From Cenarchaeum symbiont of Oopsacas minuta (GTDB lineage Archaea > Thermoproteota > Nitrososphaeria > Nitrososphaerales > Nitrosopumilaceae): a DNA stretch of 64,000 nt. The notes beneath the pieces were generated by a model. That model made no database searches, was not told where the DNA came from, and saw nothing but the letters and a program-made list of their open reading frames with translations. The stretch spans positions 661,235 through 725,234 of the forward strand of contig JAJIZT010000001.1 of assembly GCA_029948415.1 (NCBI GenBank), given 5' to 3'. Shown piece by piece: positions 16,360-26,775 of this stretch (positions are counted from its first letter, which is position 1; the number at the start of each line of letters is the position of its first letter). The translations under genes were made by a program, and so were the position numbers.

Positions 16360-18927
16360 TCATGATATGTTAGATTTGGATATGCAAGATGAGCGCTTTT
16401 TTTGCACTATCGTATATACAATAAATGTCATTGCTGCTACAGCTATGATAAAAAACAACCACAAATATTTGAATGAATCATCTCTATATACCACATTGGT
16501 AGATTCTCCACTAGGCAATACAGATGCAGAATTTACCACGAGAAAGTTGACCGTATGTGATGCAGACCTCAATATAGATTCAGAGAGGGCAAATAATACA
16601 ATATCACCGGCTCCATCTACAAGAGAGCTAGTGATAGTCTCATCAAGATGTATTACAGATAGGCTAGATTCTACAGATATATTTCCAATCTTTACAACAT
16701 TGCTTTGTGCATCGATCATATAATATCGTATCGTGTCAGCATTCTCTGTATGTATTGTAATTTCAGCAGGTTTACCACGCATAATGATCTGTGACCAAAT
16801 AACATCCACAATCTTTGGCGCCATCTCTTCTTTGAATTCCCCCATCTCTTGTACGGTAAACGGATAGATGCCATCATATGAGGAGATTCGTATTGTTCTA
16901 GATTCTGGGGCATACTCGTCTAGACGGTATGGGCCATTACTTACTAGTGCATGTCTGTTGTCAGTTATCCACTGTTTAGATGCATTATACCTATCTATAC
17001 GGTATTCTGCACCATATGTAGTAAGCGATGGATGTAAAAATTCAGATTTTATAAAATCTTGCAGATATTCTTTGATCAAATATGCATCATTTGGAATTAT
17101 CATAGAGATCCATTTTGTATTATGGCTTGTGGCTCCAGATTTGGAAAATGATGCTTTTCCATCAGTTACAAGTTTCTCCATTGCAGCATTCATCTCCCAT
17201 GGAATCGTAGGCCATATTGTTGCCCATGCTGCAATCTCCGAGTCATCAAAGTGCCAATAATCAACATAGACTTCAAGCGTGTCATCATCAATCTGTCTTA
17301 TGCCTTTTAGAGTCTGTACATAAGGGGCTGTCCTTGCGGTAAATTCTGAATCTTTTTTCGCATCATCAGATCCTCCATCATGACCCCACTCGTATACAAA
17401 GTAAAGATCATACAGTACATCTGCCATGTCAACGGATCTACCATGGTGCCAATTGCCAAAGACATAATCTAATGTTACTTTGCTTGTAGCGTTTGTATCA
17501 AAGTCAACGTTTGTCCATTTTTGATTGTGTACATCCCAATACATGGCATCTAGAGGAACATCCAATGTAGATTCTAGACCTGCAGTTTCCACACTCCAAG
17601 ATGTCCTAAGTGGCAATATATCCCCCGTATACGGATGACGAAATGATGCAGGATCAGATAAGACACTCCAAATATAGCTAGAGTAATAATCAGTAAATCC
17701 CATTACAGGATTCCATGAGCCTTGATAAATTTGCTTAACTCCCACGCGCATCTCTCCAGAGTCAGTTATAGCGTTGATCAATGAGAGTCGAGTTGAAATT
17801 CCAGCACCAAAATCGTTTACTAGACCATCAACTCTTTCTGATGCAACATATAGATCATTTTTTGCCGCTACAAATATGCGGATAGCCTCTTGTACACCTT
17901 CTCTAGTAGCAGTACGCATTAATGCGGCTCGTTCAGATTCGGATGTAAAATTACCAGCATATATGGCCTGTGTCACATTATCAAGTTGAACATTTTCATA
18001 ATTCCAGTATTCTGGATTGTTAAATCCAGGCATATTTGAAAACCATGGCGAATACATTTGCGCAAGACCAATCTGATCATATTTTACAAGAGCCGTTGGC
18101 GCACCCCATCCTTCTGTATATAGTGACCAATCAAGTTTTGCTGGATCAGAACCGTATACTGTGACAAATGCTTTGTTGAGATCACCGTAATCGCGTTGTA
18201 CTAAAAATCCAATCTTTTCAAGATCTGATGCAAGTATTTCACCCATCGATTTTCTTATTTGATCATCACTTCGTATAAAAATACGTAAAACTATATCTTT
18301 ATCATCATATCTCCAAACACCATCATGTATGATGGCTCCTGCATCGACCATTGCAAGGCGTATCATTTTTTCTGCAAGCTGTGGATCATATTGAAAATTT
18401 ATTGATTGGATCTCATCTAAAATTCTCATATAGTCTGCATTGTGTGGACCATAATTTGAGACTAGCACTGTACCATATCCTCCCATCAGCTCATTTACAA
18501 TGAGCTTTCTATCCACTAGATAGTTTAACGCGTATCGGATCTCTTGTATGGAGAACGGGTTGAACGTCTCAGACTCGGCTGGATTTACTAGGATGCTGTA
18601 AAAACCTCCCGGAGATTCGAATACATGTAGATCATCTCTGTCGGATGGCTCTTGTAATCGTTCTGCAGGTATTCTAAAATAATATGCATCTAGATTTCCT
18701 ATCTTTATCTCTTCTAATGCAGTATTCTCATCTAGATATTGGACAAATTCCACACTGTCAAGATTTGTCCCCTTTTCTGCAAATATTATTGGTGTTACAA
18801 ATAGAGATGAAATACACAATAGTAACAGCATTCTCATGCATACACGGTTTTTGAGGGGTGTATATGGATTCTGTGAGATCAGATTTTTATCACTATTGTA
18901 TGATCTCTTTGTTATATCCAATTTCAA
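16360..18927 (-). CDS. membrane-anchored ABC transporter substrate-binding protein (peptide/opine family)
   Basis: An 855-residue open frame. The likely start is an internal methionine: Met31 or Met33 (18837 or 18831) begins MLLLLCISSLFVTPIIFA, a signal peptide. The mature protein resembles family 5 solute-binding proteins (oligopeptide, nickel), with NPFSIQEIRYALNYLVDRK near residue 120. The C-terminus has a transmembrane anchor (WLFFIIAVAAMTFIVYTIV) and a basic tail, so the protein would face the outside. It is longer than typical family members (500-600), with an extra C-terminal beta-rich part. Matching DppB/DppC-type permeases lie at 30850-33266; no ATPase gene is in the window. Confidence 0.82.
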   Translation of the reverse strand: MKLDITKRSYNSDKNLISQNPYTPLKNRVCMRMLLLLCISSLFVTPIIFAEKGTNLDSVEFVQYLDENTALEEIKIGNLDAYYFRIPAERLQEPSDRDDLHVFESPGGFYSILVNPAESETFNPFSIQEIRYALNYLVDRKLIVNELMGGYGTVLVSNYGPHNADYMRILDEIQSINFQYDPQLAEKMIRLAMVDAGAIIHDGVWRYDDKDIVLRIFIRSDDQIRKSMGEILASDLEKIGFLVQRDYGDLNKAFVTVYGSDPAKLDWSLYTEGWGAPTALVKYDQIGLAQMYSPWFSNMPGFNNPEYWNYENVQLDNVTQAIYAGNFTSESERAALMRTATREGVQEAIRIFVAAKNDLYVASERVDGLVNDFGAGISTRLSLINAITDSGEMRVGVKQIYQGSWNPVMGFTDYYSSYIWSVLSDPASFRHPYTGDILPLRTSWSVETAGLESTLDVPLDAMYWDVHNQKWTNVDFDTNATSKVTLDYVFGNWHHGRSVDMADVLYDLYFVYEWGHDGGSDDAKKDSEFTARTAPYVQTLKGIRQIDDDTLEVYVDYWHFDDSEIAAWATIWPTIPWEMNAAMEKLVTDGKASFSKSGATSHNTKWISMIIPNDAYLIKEYLQDFIKSEFLHPSLTTYGAEYRIDRYNASKQWITDNRHALVSNGPYRLDEYAPESRTIRISSYDGIYPFTVQEMGEFKEEMAPKIVDVIWSQIIMRGKPAEITIHTENADTIRYYMIDAQSNVVKIGNISVESSLSVIHLDETITSSLVDGAGDIVLFALSESILRSASHTVNFLVVNSASVLPSGESTNVVYRDDSFKYLWLFFIIAVAAMTFIVYTIVQKKRSSCISKSNIS

Positions 18928-18973
18928 CCATATGATGATCTAGATCAATTACATTTATCTAAACACACATTAT

Positions 18974-19609
18974 GTGCACTATATGATGTTGCCAATCTCC
19001 GTACTTGATGCGATAATTATCGGAGGGATGTCTGTAAAAGATTTTGCTATAGTTACAAAGTTGGATCATACAAGTGCAAAATCTATTCTTCTAGATCTAG
19101 TTGCAAATCAAATTGGTTTACAAAATGGAGAAGTTTTTGAGTTTAGTGCAGGAGACAAGCTACGTGTAGCCATGCTTTGTTTACAGAGAGGTGCTATGAT
19201 TGACGATATTGCTGCAAATTTAAACTGGAAAGACTTTGAAGGTCTAGTATCGGAGATACTCTCAAAAGTAGGTTTTGCCACTATACGTAACCACATAATA
19301 AAGAAACCACGCAGAGAGATAGATGTAATAGGAATAAAGGCAGGAGTTGCCATGCTGATAGACTGTAAACATTGGAAGAGAACGTCTACATCGGCCATAA
19401 CAAGTGCAGTGTTAAAACAGATAGAACGTACAAAACAATATGTTGCACATACAGAAGAATCTATTGCAGTTCCAGTTATCGTTACATTATATGAAGAAGA
19501 GATATCATTTTCCAACAAAGTTCCTATTGTTCCAGTACACAAATTTGCGTCATTTGTGGATGAGTTTTATGGTAATCTAGAAAAAATTGAAACTATAGAA
19601 AAAACATAA
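18974..19609 (+). CDS. PDDEXK-family (Mrr-like) nuclease, conserved archaeal protein
   Basis: A 211-residue protein. The first 70 residues look like a winged-helix domain. The second half holds FEGLVSEILSKVGF, REIDVIGIKAGVAMLIDCKHWKR, the Mrr-type restriction endonuclease-like active site with Asp, then the Asp-x-Lys (DCK). The start may be Met4 or Met5 rather than Met1. It may act in DNA repair or in restriction, and no methylase is nearby. Its promoter region is shared with the divergent solute-binding-protein gene. Confidence 0.72.
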   Translation: MHYMMLPISVLDAIIIGGMSVKDFAIVTKLDHTSAKSILLDLVANQIGLQNGEVFEFSAGDKLRVAMLCLQRGAMIDDIAANLNWKDFEGLVSEILSKVGFATIRNHIIKKPRREIDVIGIKAGVAMLIDCKHWKRTSTSAITSAVLKQIERTKQYVAHTEESIAVPVIVTLYEEEISFSNKVPIVPVHKFASFVDEFYGNLEKIETIEKT

Positions 19610-19642
19610 TTACAGAATTTTTTATACATATTTGTTTGATGA

Positions 19643-19651
19643 TTTTTTTTT
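19643..19651 (+). terminator. T-run between convergent genes
   Basis: Nine T residues 34 bp after the stop of the nuclease-like gene on the plus strand. They overlap the extreme 3' end region of the convergent DUF2070 gene. Confidence 0.45.
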
Positions 19652-21415
19652 CTAATTTATTACAAAAAAACTAGTAAGAAATAATCCAAGCGATATTATC
19701 GCATGTATGGCAGTTAGTTTTAATGAGTTTGATACTGCCATTCTAAAATGTGTGAATATTTTTGATCCCATTATGGATACATTTGCTTGCCCTTCCAAAA
19801 CCTCAAAAGATGCAGGTCGTACAGAATCTCGCGCTTTATTAGCAATCTGCATATACCACTCTGATATCTTTTCCTTTGGGGTAAGAAGTCCAAACTGATG
19901 ATATCCCTGCCTTGTCCTTACTAGTTTGTGCGAAAAATGAGTGTCAGATGTACACATCTCTAATAGATTATATCCTCCATCTGCAAAATTATTTACGACA
20001 AATTCACGTACTCCATTTTCCATATTATTAGAATCAGACCATCCAATGTAATACTCTACACCATTTACCCTAAGGCATAAAATTCCAATCCCACCAAAGG
20101 CAAGATCTGGTACATCCAAATTCATAGATGCTGAATTTGCATATCCAAATTCAAGTGGATATGCAGGTTTTGAGATCAGATCATCAAGGCACGAACGTGC
20201 TGCTTTTACCATGTCATCAGAATCTAGATCAGAGATCTCTCCACCCATTGCGTTATGACAGTCCACTACAAGTGTACGTTCAAATCCACGATTATCAGAA
20301 TACTGTTTTATTTGGCTTTGTATCGAGCCTGGTAGATCTTCTGTACCAAATGGCGAGAGTGACAAGAAGAGTATTGCGTTTTTTCCAAACAGAATTCCTG
20401 TTACACGTGCATGGTTTATCTGTACGGTGACAGGTTCTGTGCACAATGTACCTTGGTTTGAAACTGAGCATTTTGAAAGACTAGTAATATAGTTGTCTAC
20501 TTGTGCCGTTGAAGGCAAGTTCATTGCATGATCTGATATGCTGTGCATGACCATTGCTTGTGAGTTCAAACTCTTGTATATCGCATACGGAATGTTACTA
20601 CCTCCCACTGGATGATATGGTCCAGGATGTATACCAGGAAATACTAGTCGAACGCTGGATTTTCCATCATGAGGTTTTAAGCTAACTTGTGCAGTGTTGA
20701 CTTTGGATGATTTTGACCATTCTTCTAGTATCTGCTCTACATCGCCCAAATCACTTGATCTTGATCGAATATAGGCTTGCACGAGATGGTGCGTGCTCTT
20801 TATGTGTGGTCTGCCTGCACGATCAGTAAGATACGACCATATAGCAGATATTGTAAAAAATATCCCACCATATCCAAGAGCCACAGGATGTGCCAATGTC
20901 ATCTCCCAAGATCCTATTGGAATCATGGCAACAAAGACTGCAGTCGGTTGTAATATTGCAATTGCCCAAGCTTTACGAGCTTGAACCCCCAATGTAGTTG
21001 TAAGCATGCCAAACCTAAAGGCAACAAAGATTATCATTCCAAGACCGATATAATGTGCTGGAGGGGATTCGTATGACAGTATTCGAAAAGCTGCTAGTCC
21101 TGAGAGTAGTACCAATGCCCAAAGCAGGCTTCCATACAATGATTGATGTAATGCTTTAGAATATTCTTTTTTCGATATTAGTCTTGAATCTATAACTTGT
21201 GTTACTGCTAGCACTACAAGTCCAGCACTAAGATAAGGAAGTATCTCAGTAATTTCTCCTATTTCATACCAAATCTGCGACATTGTTATCACGCATGACA
21301 TTATAACCATCGAGATTACAAGTGAGATCCAGTAAGAGGATGGAGTTACAAGCGTTATAGAGTACTTGTTGTGTAACCTCGATACATCATCAGAAGAGTC
21401 CACCATTTGCCTCAC
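19652..21415 (-). CDS. DUF2070 family membrane protein
   Basis: A 587-residue protein with about six hydrophobic segments in the first 200 residues and one at the very C-terminus (AIHAIISLGLFLTSFFVIN). The soluble middle carries FPGIHPGPYHPVGGSNIPY and DCHNAMGGEISDLDSDD, the conserved DUF2070 blocks with possible metal ligands (His, Asp). The function is unknown in the family. The GTG start overlaps the secG stop, and the pair secG-DUF2070 is probably one transcript. Confidence 0.85.
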   Translation of the reverse strand: MRQMVDSSDDVSRLHNKYSITLVTPSSYWISLVISMVIMSCVITMSQIWYEIGEITEILPYLSAGLVVLAVTQVIDSRLISKKEYSKALHQSLYGSLLWALVLLSGLAAFRILSYESPPAHYIGLGMIIFVAFRFGMLTTTLGVQARKAWAIAILQPTAVFVAMIPIGSWEMTLAHPVALGYGGIFFTISAIWSYLTDRAGRPHIKSTHHLVQAYIRSRSSDLGDVEQILEEWSKSSKVNTAQVSLKPHDGKSSVRLVFPGIHPGPYHPVGGSNIPYAIYKSLNSQAMVMHSISDHAMNLPSTAQVDNYITSLSKCSVSNQGTLCTEPVTVQINHARVTGILFGKNAILFLSLSPFGTEDLPGSIQSQIKQYSDNRGFERTLVVDCHNAMGGEISDLDSDDMVKAARSCLDDLISKPAYPLEFGYANSASMNLDVPDLAFGGIGILCLRVNGVEYYIGWSDSNNMENGVREFVVNNFADGGYNLLEMCTSDTHFSHKLVRTRQGYHQFGLLTPKEKISEWYMQIANKARDSVRPASFEVLEGQANVSIMGSKIFTHFRMAVSNSLKLTAIHAIISLGLFLTSFFVIN

Positions 21416-21579
21416 GATATGAGGAATATATCAAGTAACCATGAGAGAACGATGAGGCTTATCGGCATTGTTATAACTATTTTAGGTGAAATTTTTATGC
21501 CTTTTGTCTCATCTTCAAAGAACCGTAGCAGGCCAGCGCCCGAAGCTGGGAGTGGGGCATTGTTTTTCTTGCTACTCAT
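21412..21579 (-). CDS. secG: preprotein translocase subunit SecG (Sec61-beta)
   Basis: A 55-residue protein from Met at 21577-21579. SKKNNAPLPASGAGLLRFFE followed by KGIKISPKIVI is the archaeal Sec61-beta signature, and the C-terminus is one membrane span. An upstream in-frame extension (8 more residues) is unlikely to be used. It overlaps the DUF2070 start by 3 bp. Confidence 0.9.
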   Translation of the reverse strand: MSSKKNNAPLPASGAGLLRFFEDETKGIKISPKIVITMPISLIVLSWLLDIFLIS

Positions 21580-21764
21580 ACAAATTGGCCATTTCATGCA
21601 CATTAAAAACTTTAGGTACGCCTGTTGTATGCAGATTATACGCTACCAAATGAGACAATGTTCGAGCCTAAAATTTGCAAATATGCAGATTTGCATACAC
21701 AAAATTAGATATGTTGGAACATGTACAAGGATCAAAAGGATTATTTTGCCAACTATTTTGATCT

Positions 21765-22007
21765 CTATTGGTTGGCATAAGAGATTATTTGATCTTTTGC
21801 AGTACTGAGTATATCCTTTATCGTATGCACATAGCCATCAGAAACTACAGATGAACTCCATTTAGAAAATGTATCAGTGCCACACATTAGAAATCCTTTT
21901 GTGGTGAAATCTCCCCCCACAATCAACACATCAACGCATCCAGAAGAGACAAGTGCTAATATTCCAAGTATCAATGTAAGAAAGATTAATGCAGTACCAA
22001 GTTTCAT
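21765..22007 (-). CDS. small secreted or membrane protein, unknown
   Basis: An 80-residue protein with a strongly hydrophobic N-terminus (GTALIFLTLILGILALVSSG) that could be a signal peptide or anchor, followed by a short polar domain with two cysteines. The sequence around SSGCVDV could be a lipoprotein-like cleavage site. I do not recognise a family. Confidence 0.55.
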   Translation of the reverse strand: MKLGTALIFLTLILGILALVSSGCVDVLIVGGDFTTKGFLMCGTDTFSKWSSSVVSDGYVHTIKDILSTAKDQIISYANQ

Positions 22008-22080
22008 TCTTTACACGTGTGTGTTTTATTAAATAATTGTTGTGTATTTTTAAAATCCACTCATCATTATTATACGATGT

Positions 22081-22632
22081 ATGATACATATACTGATAAT
22101 GGGCTTTAGAACCAACAGACCTCGAAAGGAAAAGGCAACATATCTTATCCCAAACACTATAGATGAATCAAAGTTACTTTCTATCATATGCGGTAAAATG
22201 TTGGTAGAATTTTCAATTCTAGGAAAAAATTATGGTAAAATTATGGTACAAAAGATAACAAATAATCGTTATGAATCGCCATCCGAATATAAAATAGATG
22301 CAATTGATTTCAATGTTACTATAGTCGGTCTACATGCTGCAATGTTAAATATGTCTCAAAAATCATTACCTGCAAAACAATTCAACTTGGATGAAATTAT
22401 AAAATCAAATGCATACAAAAAAATATCTAGTATTGAAAATTTAAAACGTCGCGGTGGTTCTAAATTTCACATTGCATATGATCGTGATGAGTATCCTATA
22501 GGTATGCTTGGAATGGTTCATAATAGATGCATACTTTTAGGATTTGTGTTACTAGAACGGTTTGCTAGTAAATCAAGCTCCGAATATGGGGACACGTTGA
22601 TGCGTTTTAGATTTGGCAATTATATACACTAA
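22081..22632 (+). CDS. hypothetical protein, 183 residues
   Basis: Soluble-looking protein, alternating charged and hydrophobic segments, with no motif that I recognise. Met7 (MGFRTNRPRK) may be the true start. It reads through an AT-rich stretch and ends 12 bp before the convergent zinc-ribbon gene. Confidence 0.55.
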   Translation: MIHILIMGFRTNRPRKEKATYLIPNTIDESKLLSIICGKMLVEFSILGKNYGKIMVQKITNNRYESPSEYKIDAIDFNVTIVGLHAAMLNMSQKSLPAKQFNLDEIIKSNAYKKISSIENLKRRGGSKFHIAYDRDEYPIGMLGMVHNRCILLGFVLLERFASKSSSEYGDTLMRFRFGNYIH

Positions 22633-22643
22633 GTTTTGAATCT

Positions 22644-22967
22644 TTATTTACGTAGTTTGGATATAATATTGGATAGCATATCTATAGATTCAAGAATTTC
22701 TTTTCTGTCCTTTGAATCTGCATCTTCTAGTTCTGTTGTGAGGTTGTTTAATTTTTTTTCTAATCGTTCTAGGTTTGATTTTTCTAGTAGAGGTGTTTTT
22801 ATTTCTGCGTCTAGTTGTTTTGTATTTTTAGGCTCTCGTCCACAATCAGTACACAATGCATTACCATTTTTCATAACGCGTACACCTTTACAGTACGGAC
22901 ATGGTTGAGCTAACAACGTAGCACCTTGTAATAGCATCTTGGCTGCTCTTTTGCTTAGATCTGTCAT
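22644..22967 (-). CDS. Sjogren/scleroderma autoantigen 1 (p27) family zinc-ribbon protein
   Basis: A 107-residue protein. The N-terminal half has AAKMLLQGATLLAQPCPYC followed by CTDCG, giving a four-cysteine zinc ribbon (CPYC, CTDC). The C-terminal half is a helical coiled coil. This matches the archaeal UPF0148/autoantigen p27 family, whose function is unclear. Confidence 0.82.
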   Translation of the reverse strand: MTDLSKRAAKMLLQGATLLAQPCPYCKGVRVMKNGNALCTDCGREPKNTKQLDAEIKTPLLEKSNLERLEKKLNNLTTELEDADSKDRKEILESIDMLSNIISKLRK

Positions 22968-23201
22968 ATCATATATGATGCACTTACCTTTAAAAAAATG
23001 CCGAATTTATACTCTGGTAAATATGAGGGTGCTTTCACGAGTTTCAACTGGATGTTAAATTATGGAGTTTTTTGTTAATTTAGGGATCTGAAACACATGG
23101 AATTTCCACACCTAGAAATTTAAACTGCGATCAATTCTGCAGATGTAAGATATGGCGACTAGCAGGTAATGTATTTTATAATGATATAGTGATATAATTC
23201 C

Positions 23202-24005
23202 ATGATGGTCATAACCGCTAAATCTTATACTAATAAGATGTCCGGTGGTGTATATACTAGTTCTCATCTGATCAAGGGATCTGATGGTAAACACTATGTG
23301 ATAAAAATCCCTCCAAAAAACGATCATAGATCAAATCTCAATGAATATCTCGGTTGCAGAATAGGAAAGTATTTTGGGTTACCAGTATTAGATAGTATTA
23401 CAATAAAACTTACAAAAGAGTTCCTAGAATTAGCTAGGGATGATTTAGGTAATGAAGTTGATGAGGGCGAATATTTTGCAACGTTGAAGCAAGATCGATA
23501 TGAAGTGGATGTCGATAGAATAAAAAATATGGATACAAACAACATCATTAATCAAGATGATGTTTCAAAGTTTATCATTTTTGATATATTTATTGATAAC
23601 ATTGATCGTAATTCGGGGAATTATTTTTTCATTCATTCTTCACTCGATCCAAAAAAAATGCAGTATATTTTAATCGATCATGGTCATATATTTGGTGGAC
23701 CACAACATGATTTCAATGGTGTTAATATACTGCCATATAGATTTGAAATCCAACCGTGGAACCTCAGATGCATTACTTTAAAAAAATTAAATAATGCCTC
23801 AAGATATATAACTACAGAATTCGGTCTTGATGTAATGAAAATGTATTTGGATGAAGCACCATTACCTTGGAAATTATCTTATGGGGACGAAAATATTTCT
23901 GCGGTAAAAGAATCAATGGTCAAACGTGATAAAGATCAAATATTGAATGTTGTGTTAAATAACTCAGAAATCCACCAGGCTTTAAACTACAGGGGTATTT
24001 CATAA
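23202..24005 (+). CDS. HipA-like kinase (HipA_2 type)
   Basis: A 267-residue protein. YVIKIPP at 32-38 supplies a probable ATP-binding lysine, NIDRNSGN at 133-140 resembles the HipA catalytic loop (Asp-x4-Asn) and LIDHGHIF at 157-164 contains the metal-binding Asp. It is shorter than HipA and lacks its N-terminal subdomain, as in the small HipA-like kinase family that is usually coded next to DUF3037 proteins. The next gene starts 1 bp after its stop and is DUF3037. It is AT-rich, and probably acquired. A toxin or defence role is possible but not shown. Confidence 0.75.
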   Translation: MMVITAKSYTNKMSGGVYTSSHLIKGSDGKHYVIKIPPKNDHRSNLNEYLGCRIGKYFGLPVLDSITIKLTKEFLELARDDLGNEVDEGEYFATLKQDRYEVDVDRIKNMDTNNIINQDDVSKFIIFDIFIDNIDRNSGNYFFIHSSLDPKKMQYILIDHGHIFGGPQHDFNGVNILPYRFEIQPWNLRCITLKKLNNASRYITTEFGLDVMKMYLDEAPLPWKLSYGDENISAVKESMVKRDKDQILNVVLNNSEIHQALNYRGIS

Positions 24006-24006
24006 A

Positions 24007-24798
24007 ATGTCATATTATCAGTATTCAGTAGCACGTTACGTTGAAGATATCGCAAGAGATGAACCAATTAATATTGGCGTAATGATAAATAAACCTAACA
24101 CAAATGAATATGTTGGAAAATTCATACCAAATATTGACATGATACAAAAAATACACCGTAATGCAAATCTAACTCCTTTGAAAATTATTCTTGAACCATT
24201 TAAAGGAGAACATAAATCAAATACAACTTTATCAGACATATCTGAAAAATTTGGTAATAAATTACAGTTTACAAAACCTCGACCAATATATGCAACAAAT
24301 CTAGATTCAGCACTAAATGAAATATATGAAGATTTTATAAGTATTGTAGAAAATCGCCCTATCCGAAATCATCGTAACTATGATGCAGTAATGATTTTTC
24401 GTAATACCGTGAATATTAACATAGACCATTTCAATTTCTCTACAAAAAATTATGAAATGGGATATGTGCAATGTCATAAAAATAGAAAAATTACATTTGA
24501 TTTTGTGTTTAAAAATGACAAAGTTCAAGATGCAATGAAGGTAATTCCAATTTCAGCAACTACGCCTAAAATATCAAGAAATGCAGCCACTGCATTAGCA
24601 TCAGATTACAGGCATATTAAAAATGAGTTTGAAGATGATGTGAATTTCCATACAGTTATCGAAAATTTGGGATCCGAAGAAATAAATCAAAAATTCTCTG
24701 ATCTAGCTAAAGCAGATTTGAAAGATGCAGGTTGTAAAATACTAGATTATAATGACATACCTGAGTGTATCGCAGAAATTAGAAATAAATTCGTATGA
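24007..24798 (+). CDS. DUF3037 protein, partner of the HipA-like kinase
   Basis: A 263-residue protein beginning SYYQYSVARYVEDIARDEPI, then NIGVMI, the DUF3037 N-terminal signature. The function is unknown; in bacteria this family sits beside HipA-like kinases. The stop codon TGA (24796-24798) lies inside the terminal repeat of an IS66-A element that begins at 24793, so the last codons (GTA TGA) come from the IS. The natural C-terminus may therefore be clipped by a few residues or more. Confidence 0.75.
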   Translation: MSYYQYSVARYVEDIARDEPINIGVMINKPNTNEYVGKFIPNIDMIQKIHRNANLTPLKIILEPFKGEHKSNTTLSDISEKFGNKLQFTKPRPIYATNLDSALNEIYEDFISIVENRPIRNHRNYDAVMIFRNTVNINIDHFNFSTKNYEMGYVQCHKNRKITFDFVFKNDKVQDAMKVIPISATTPKISRNAATALASDYRHIKNEFEDDVNFHTVIENLGSEEINQKFSDLAKADLKDAGCKILDYNDIPECIAEIRNKFV

Positions 24799-25709
24799 GG
24801 TCAGCTATTAAACAATACGTAACACCTCTTTAAAGACGCGCTTACCGTGTGCTTTCCATGTCAAAACACATGTTAGAAAGTTGGACATTCTTTTCATAGA
24901 CTGTTTATCTTACGGCGAACCACAACATCACGCAATGCACGCTCGGCAGCATTGTTTGTAGGTGGAATGTCTTTATGCTCAATAAATGCAAATAGAGTTT
25001 CCGTGGCATACACCAACCGTTTGATCAACCTCTTCATTTCTGGCATTTCAAAGCTATGATATCTATCCAACATACAATCAAATGCGTATTCAAATGCATG
25101 TCGAACTCTTGCACCACAATTGGCATAGTTTTTGGTATTCTCAAACAGCATACACATCTCTTCATAGAGTTTTCTGTATGCACCACCATGTCTCATTGAC
25201 ATGTGTTTAGCAGCACGCAGCTCGTGAGCCTAGGCATCGTTGATGCATTCCTCGCTCTTGTACACGGAATATCCATCAGTTACTGCAACACCATAAAATT
25301 TGTCCATGTATGCATTCCATAACATATGCACCGCGACTCTTGTTCATGATTATTGCAATATTTTTCTTGTATGTAATGCACCATGCCCAAACTAATTGTC
25401 CATCTCGTGTGTATGATGTCTCATCAATATTGACAAACGGTGATTGGACAACTGTATTTGTTATTGTTTTTGCATCTTTTTACATTAGATCTGAGACGTT
25501 TGCGATCATGTTAATTACGATAGATTTTGCAACAACCAAACCGCATGCTGTTTTGACCAGTTGAGGTATTTGATCATATGGAATTCTTGTTGCCCTGTAT
25601 TCGGTAACAAGGGCAATTATATTCTTGCCATATGATCCTGATTTTGGTAGATCATTTTCGTATGAGGTCACGTCCCTGCCCATAATTATCAAGAAAGTTC
25701 TAACCATAT

Positions 25710-26775
25710 GTGCCCAAGAGATCAAAGAATTCAGATGGTTATTTAAATGACAAATCCAAAAGAAAGCCTCAAAATGCAAACAAAAACACTAGGGCTGTTG
25801 GGAGCAAGTCCATGTTTGTTGGAGTTGACGCGCATAAGAAATTTCTCCAGATAGCAATGGTTGACAACAAAGGCAAAGTAATCTTAAACGTGCGAGTTGA
25901 AAACCGACATGCAGACATTAGAAAACTTTTCCAAACAAGTATACCAAAGAATGTAAAAGTCGTGATGGAATCATCGTCTGTTTGGCATGGATTATTTCGA
26001 TACATGACAGACAGACTGGATCTTGATGTTGTTCTCTCAAATCCATACCAAACAAAAGCTATTGCAGCATCCACTAAAAAAACAGACAAGGTTGATGCAC
26101 AAATCCTAGCAGACTTGTTGCGTGGAGGATATATTAACAAATGTTATGTGCCAAACAAAAAGACAGTTGAGCAAAGGCAGCTGGTCCGGTACAGACACAA
26201 GCTAGTTCAAGCAAGAACATCTATGATACATGGAATATTACTCCAAAAAGGAATAAAGATTCCTGGACGTACATTTTCCGACAAATATGTCGCAAGCCTC
26301 AAGGCCATATAGGATAAACGGCTTTCTTGCATCTATTCATCTTTACGATCAGAAAATAACAGATGCCAACATGATGATCTACAAGAGTGCACGCACAAGT
26401 AGAGATACTAAAGACGATTCCTGGAATTGCTGATTTTACAGCTTTGACGATTGCATCAGAGATTGACAGTATTGAAAGATTTTCAGATCCTGAAAAACTC
26501 AAATCATATGCAGGACTTGTTCCATCAGTTCGCAACTCTGCTGACGTGGTGCATCATGGCCACATAACGAAAAGAGGTAGTAGAATGTTACGATGGGTTT
26601 TAGTAGAATCAATCCATTCTCACGTGTTGCATGCACCAAAATTGCAATATTTTACAAAAGACTTGCAAAAAAGAGAGGCAATTCCAAAGCCGTCGTTGCA
26701 GCGGCAGCAAAGATGCTAAAAGTCATTTACTGGTTGCTAAAAGATGGGAGAGATTTTGAACAAAATTATAGTTAG
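25710..26775 (+). pseudogene. IS110-family DEDD transposase, frameshifted
   Basis: The GTG start gives MPKRSKNSDG. The N-terminal RuvC-like domain has VGVDAHKK (first Asp), MESSSVW (Glu) and KTDKVDAQILADLL (two Asp). The C-terminal Transposase_20 domain has KTIPGIADFTALTIASEID and SYAGLVPSVRNSAD with the candidate catalytic Ser. The frame breaks near 26310 and 26630. The final TAG at 26773-26775 lies within the first stem of the downstream RNA structure. Confidence 0.87.
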
